This document shows positions 60,511-64,000 of a stretch of 64,000 nucleotides of DNA, piece by piece. This DNA is from Prauserella marina (GTDB taxonomy: Bacteria; Actinomycetota; Actinomycetes; Mycobacteriales; Pseudonocardiaceae), in NCBI RefSeq assembly GCF_002240355.1, contig NZ_CP016353.1, positions 558,001-622,000 on the forward strand. The letters run 5' to 3'. Position numbers and translations under genes: made by a program. The number at the start of each line of letters is the position of its first letter. Positions within the stretch are counted from its first letter, which is position 1. Under the pieces are notes generated by a model. That model was not told the origin of the DNA, ran no database searches, and saw only the letters and a list, made by a program, of their open reading frames with translations.

Positions 60511-61691
60511 CCGACACCCGCTTCGGCCAGACCCTCACCCGAGGGGTCGCCATCGCCTGTGTACTCGGCCTCGTCGTCGCGGGCGCGTTGTGGTGGACCC
60601 TGCGCGACGCGAGCAGCAAACACGTCACCGCGTACTTCCCCTCAGCCATCGGCCTCTACGAGGGCAACAGCGTCCGCGTGCTCGGCGTCGAAATGGGGGA
60701 GGTGACGAGCGTGCGCCCGAAGGGCGACCAGGTCGAGGTCGAACTGCGCTACGACCGTTCGGTGACCATCCCGGCCGGAGCGAACGCCGTGATCGTCGCC
60801 CCCTCGCTCGTCTCCGACCGCTACGTACAACTCGCGCCCGCCTACACCGGCGGCGACACCCTCCCCGACGGCGCGATCATCCCCATGAACCGCACCGCGG
60901 TACCGCTCGAAGTCGACGAACTCACCAGCTCACTCAGTGAGGTGTCCGAATCGCTCGGCCCCAACGGCGCCAACGCGAACGGCTCACTGTCCGACCTGCT
61001 CAACACACTCTCGGCCAACGTCGACGGCAACGGGCGGAAGCTCAACGACACCATCACCAAACTCGGCCAGGCGGCCGGAACCCTTTCCGGCAACTCGGGC
61101 GACCTGTTCAAGACCGTCGAAAACCTCGCGAGTTTCTCCACCACTCTCGCCGAAAGCGACGGCCAGGTTCGCCAGTTCGAGACCCAGCTCGCCGACGTGA
61201 GCTCCTTCCTCGACCGCGAAAAGGACAACCTCGCCGCGACCGTCGAACAGCTCGGCACCACGCTCTACTCGGTAAGGGACTTCATCGAGGCCAACCGGGG
61301 CCGGGTCAAATCCAATGTGGACAAACTGGCCGGCATCACTCAGGTGCTCGTCGACCAGCGCGCCGCGCTCGCCGAAACACTCGACATCGCCCCACTGGCG
61401 CTCGGCAACCTCGCCAACACCTACAACGCGTCGTCCGGAACACTCGACGCCCGCGCCAACCTCAACGAGCTGACCCAGCCGCCGATCGTCATGATCTGTG
61501 GCTTTCTCAAACAGACCCCCGACGCGCTCGACGCGCTCGGCGACCTGTGCGGCTCCGTCGCCCCGCTGCTCGACAAGGCCGTGCCGCTGCCATCGCTCGC
61601 CCAGTCGGTCAACGCGCTCAACCAGGGCAAGCTCCCACCACTACCGGTGCCGCTCACCGGGCAGCTCATGTCGCCGGGAGGTGGCCAGTGA
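60507..61691 (+). CDS. Mce-family protein MceD-type
   Basis: The 394-residue product has the membrane anchor GVAIACVLGLVVAGALWWTL, an MCE domain (NSVRVLGVEMGEVTSVRPKG, LVSDRYVQLAPA), a long helical tunnel region (about 145-330), and a C-terminal Pro-rich segment (LPPLPVPLTGQLMSP). The ATG overlaps the mceC stop, and its own stop overlaps the GTG of the lipoprotein gene. Cysteines in VMICGFL and LGDLCGS may pair. Confidence 0.92.
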   Translation: MTDTRFGQTLTRGVAIACVLGLVVAGALWWTLRDASSKHVTAYFPSAIGLYEGNSVRVLGVEMGEVTSVRPKGDQVEVELRYDRSVTIPAGANAVIVAPSLVSDRYVQLAPAYTGGDTLPDGAIIPMNRTAVPLEVDELTSSLSEVSESLGPNGANANGSLSDLLNTLSANVDGNGRKLNDTITKLGQAAGTLSGNSGDLFKTVENLASFSTTLAESDGQVRQFETQLADVSSFLDREKDNLAATVEQLGTTLYSVRDFIEANRGRVKSNVDKLAGITQVLVDQRAALAETLDIAPLALGNLANTYNASSGTLDARANLNELTQPPIVMICGFLKQTPDALDALGDLCGSVAPLLDKAVPLPSLAQSVNALNQGKLPPLPVPLTGQLMSPGGGQ

Positions 61692-62902
61692 AACCGGCCC
61701 GGCTGCGCGCCTTCACCGTCGCCGCGAGCGCGGCGGCACTCGTCGCCGTGTCCGGCTGCGGCTTCTCCGGCGTCTACGACGTGCCACTGCCGGGAGGCGC
61801 CGACCTCGGCGACCACCCCTACCGCGTCAAAGTCCAGTTCAGGGACGTACTCGACCTCGTGCCGCAGTCCGGCGTGCGAGTCAACGAGGTCCCCGTCGGC
61901 AGAGTCGACGACATCGGGCTCGCCGACGACGGCTGGACAGCCGAGGTGACCGTCCTCGTCAACGGCGACGTCACACTGCCAGCCAACGCCGTCGCCAACC
62001 TCCGGCAATCCAGCCTGCTCGGCGAGAAGTACGTCGAACTGCGAGCACCCGCCGAACACCCAGCCCAGGCCAAGCTCGCCGACGGCGACCACATCCCGCT
62101 CGAACGAACCAACCGCAGCGTCGAGGTCGAGGAAGTCCTCGGCGCGCTGTCGATGCTCCTCAACGGAGGCGGCGTCGAACAGCTCAACACCATCACCAAG
62201 GAACTCAACAACACCCTCGAAGGCAACGAACCCGACATCAAGGCACTACTGCGCAACGCCGACGACCTCGTCTCCACCCTCGACGCGCAATCCGGCGACA
62301 TCACGAGAGCGCTCGACGGGCTCAACCGGCTTTCCTCGACGCTCAACGGCCAGCGCGATCAAATCGCGGGCGCCATCGACGACCTCGGCCCCGGTCTCGC
62401 GGTGCTCGAACAGCAACGCGGCCAGCTCGTCACCATGCTCCAAGCGCTCAACGAACTCTCCGGCGTCGCCGTCGACACCGTCAACGCCAGCCAGGAAGAC
62501 CTCGTCGCCAACCTCGAAGCACTGCTTCCGACGCTGCGCAAACTCGGCGAAGCCGGCTCCGACCTGCCGAAGGCGCTCGAACTGATGCTGACCTACCCGT
62601 TCAGCGACGCCGCCGTCGAAGGCGCGAAGGGCGACTACTTCAACCTCTACGCCACGGTCGACCTCAACCTCGGCGAGGTCATGGCCAACCTCGGCCGCAG
62701 CAGACAGAACCCGCTGCAAGACGTCCCCATCGTCGGAGACCTCACCGGCCCTGCGCAGGGTGGCTCCGGCCCCGCCCCGCCCCCGCTACCCCTGCCCGGT
62801 TCGGAACCGCACAGCGGTGACCAGCAAGACCAGCAGGGACAGCCGTCTCAGCAGACTGGGGTCGCCGGCATCTTCGGTGTGCTGTCGGGAGGTGCCGGCT
62901 GA
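61688..62902 (+). CDS. Mce-family lipoprotein MceE-type
   Basis: The 404-residue subunit is a lipoprotein: the signal peptide AFTVAASAAALVAVSGC ends in a lipobox with Cys24 (VSGC). The MCE domain follows (SGVRVNEVPVGRVDDIGLAD, LLGEKYVELRAP), then a helical tunnel (about 150-310) and a Gln/Pro-rich tail (SGDQQDQQGQPSQQ). A lipid-anchored fifth subunit is the rule for actinobacterial mce operons. It starts at a GTG at 61688 that overlaps the mceD stop (GTGA). Confidence 0.93.
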   Translation: MKPARLRAFTVAASAAALVAVSGCGFSGVYDVPLPGGADLGDHPYRVKVQFRDVLDLVPQSGVRVNEVPVGRVDDIGLADDGWTAEVTVLVNGDVTLPANAVANLRQSSLLGEKYVELRAPAEHPAQAKLADGDHIPLERTNRSVEVEEVLGALSMLLNGGGVEQLNTITKELNNTLEGNEPDIKALLRNADDLVSTLDAQSGDITRALDGLNRLSSTLNGQRDQIAGAIDDLGPGLAVLEQQRGQLVTMLQALNELSGVAVDTVNASQEDLVANLEALLPTLRKLGEAGSDLPKALELMLTYPFSDAAVEGAKGDYFNLYATVDLNLGEVMANLGRSRQNPLQDVPIVGDLTGPAQGGSGPAPPPLPLPGSEPHSGDQQDQQGQPSQQTGVAGIFGVLSGGAG

Positions 62903-64000
62903 TGCTCCTGCGCAAAGCCAAGATCCAGCTGATCGCGTTCGCGATCATCTCCGTACTCGCCATCGCCTACGCGCTGGTGCGGTTCACCGACATCGAAAAG
63001 GTCTTCGGTACCGGCGGTTACACCGTCCAGCTCGAACTGAACGAGTCCGGCGGCATCTTCACCGGAGCCGAGGTCACCTACCGCGGCTACAACATCGGCA
63101 GGGTCGGCGAACTGAGCCTCACCGAGACCGGGCTGAAAGCCGAACTCGACATCGAACCGGAAGCCCCGAAGGTGCCCAGCGACCTACATGCCATGGTCGC
63201 CAACCGATCAGCGGTGGGGGAGCAGTTCGTCGATCTCAGGCCCGTCACCGACAACGGCCCCTACCTCGCCGACGGCTCCGTCATCCCGGCCGAAAGGGCA
63301 AGCACCCCGGTGCCAACGGAAAAGGTCATCGGCGACCTCGACAGCCTGGCGTCCTCGGTGCCCACCGACGCGTTGCGCACCGTCGTGGACGAGTCCTACG
63401 AGGCGTTCCGCGGCACCGGCGACGACCTCCAAGTGCTGATGGACACCACGAGAGACTTCACGAAGGTCGCCAAGCAGTACCTTCCGCAGACCGTCGAACT
63501 GCTCAACTCCGGCAACGTGGTACTCAACACCCAGAACGACCTCGCCACCTCCATGAAGGAGTTCAGCTCCGACCTCGCCTCGGTTTCCGAGACACTCAAG
63601 AACTCCGACGCGGACATCCGTGAGCTCATCGGCATCACCCCGCAGGCCGCCAACCAGGTCAGCGAACTGCTCGCCGAATCGGGACCAGGTCTCGGCTCCG
63701 TCGTCGCCAACCTGCTCACCACCTCCAACCTGCTCTTCACAAGGCAGGACGGGCTCGAACAGGCACTGGTCACCTACCCCGTGGTCGCCGGAGGCGCGTT
63801 CAGCGTCGCTCCCGACGACGGGACAGCGCACCTCGGGCTCGCGCTCAACCTGTTCAATCCGCCTTCCTGCACCAAGGGCTACCGCGCTCCCGAGGAGTAC
63901 CGCCCGGGCGACGACACCACGCCGCGCCCACCCGATTCGTCCGCCTACTGCGCTGAACCGCCCGGCAGCCCCATCAACGTCCGCGGTTCCCAGAACGCGC
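62902..64000 (+). CDS. Mce-family protein MceF-type, C-terminus beyond window
   Basis: An open frame from the ATG at 62902 (TGATG overlap with the mceE stop) runs to the window edge, giving about 366 residues. It has a membrane anchor (IQLIAFAIISVLAIAYALVR), an MCE domain (AEVTYRGYNIGRVGELSLTE, VGEQFVDLRPVTD), a helical tunnel (about 130-270) and a C-terminal region with cysteines (NPPSCTKGYRAP, SSAYCAEPPG). As the sixth Mce gene it completes the heterohexamer set. The stop is not visible. Confidence 0.92.
   Translation, partial: MLLRKAKIQLIAFAIISVLAIAYALVRFTDIEKVFGTGGYTVQLELNESGGIFTGAEVTYRGYNIGRVGELSLTETGLKAELDIEPEAPKVPSDLHAMVANRSAVGEQFVDLRPVTDNGPYLADGSVIPAERASTPVPTEKVIGDLDSLASSVPTDALRTVVDESYEAFRGTGDDLQVLMDTTRDFTKVAKQYLPQTVELLNSGNVVLNTQNDLATSMKEFSSDLASVSETLKNSDADIRELIGITPQAANQVSELLAESGPGLGSVVANLLTTSNLLFTRQDGLEQALVTYPVVAGGAFSVAPDDGTAHLGLALNLFNPPSCTKGYRAPEEYRPGDDTTPRPPDSSAYCAEPPGSPINVRGSQNA

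Noticed and set aside
61498-62820. 440-codon Arg-rich frame across mceE
   Set aside because: Shadow of the MceE lipoprotein frame, no recognisable residues.

Overview
The window is high-GC actinomycete DNA. Gene order and families point to a Pseudonocardiaceae-type genome such as Amycolatopsis, Prauserella or Saccharomonospora: tRNA-Thr/tRNA-Met/rpmG followed by hadAB, tRNA-Trp/secE/nusG/rplKA, rplJL running into a complete mce operon, HspR-type control of lon, F420-dependent enzymes and an actinomycete integrative element in tRNA-Tyr. The family assignment is inference; no 16S gene is present.

Layout. 1-5920 holds envelope and housekeeping genes: a GT4 glycosyltransferase cut by the window edge, an AlgD-like nucleotide-sugar dehydrogenase, an LLM oxidoreductase, HtpX, RmlA and YajQ. 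At 6042-6123 lies tRNA-Tyr, whose 3' half is repeated exactly (54 bp) at 18782-18835. Between the copies sits a 12.7 kb integrative and conjugative element (AICE, prim-pol type): integrase, excisionase, DUF3631 helicase, prim-pol, FtsK/TraB translocase, a translationally coupled set of small membrane (spread) proteins, a divergent GntR-kinase fusion regulator with a 2-hydroxyacid dehydrogenase, a low-GC cargo gene, and decayed regulator fragments at the right end. An 11-copy 7-mer array (7859-8047) next to the replication genes is a candidate origin or transfer locus.

18842-42126 is mostly core metabolism and signalling: acetate kinase and phosphoketolase, a secreted alpha/beta hydrolase, glutathione-independent formaldehyde dehydrogenase, DUF309, cytochrome oxidase subunit I, DUF2630, an IclR-controlled VanA/VanB-like demethylase with divergent MFS transporter, a NarL-type two-component pair, DedA, Lon behind a HAIR operator, an acetyltransferase and a membrane EAL protein with a dead GGDEF domain. 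O-demethylation by VanAB would yield formaldehyde, which the nearby formaldehyde dehydrogenase could oxidise.

42201-54132 is the translation block: tRNA-Thr, tRNA-Met, rpmG, a secreted S1 protease, hadAB, an SGNH lipoprotein, a GntR/DUF1648 pair, an aspartate aminotransferase, tRNA-Trp, secE, nusG, rplK, rplA, an inserted membrane protein gene, the L10 leader, rplJ and rplL. 54290 to the right edge is one operon for a Mce lipid importer: ATPase, two YrbE permeases and MceA-F, coupled by ATGA, TGATG or GTGA overlaps at most junctions; MceF is cut by the window edge.

Repeats not explained by genes include a palindromic intergenic element present at two loci 24 kb apart (28316-28422 and 52743-52813), one copy of which supplies the stop codon of the IclR gene, and a 21-bp tandem array at 42796-42879.
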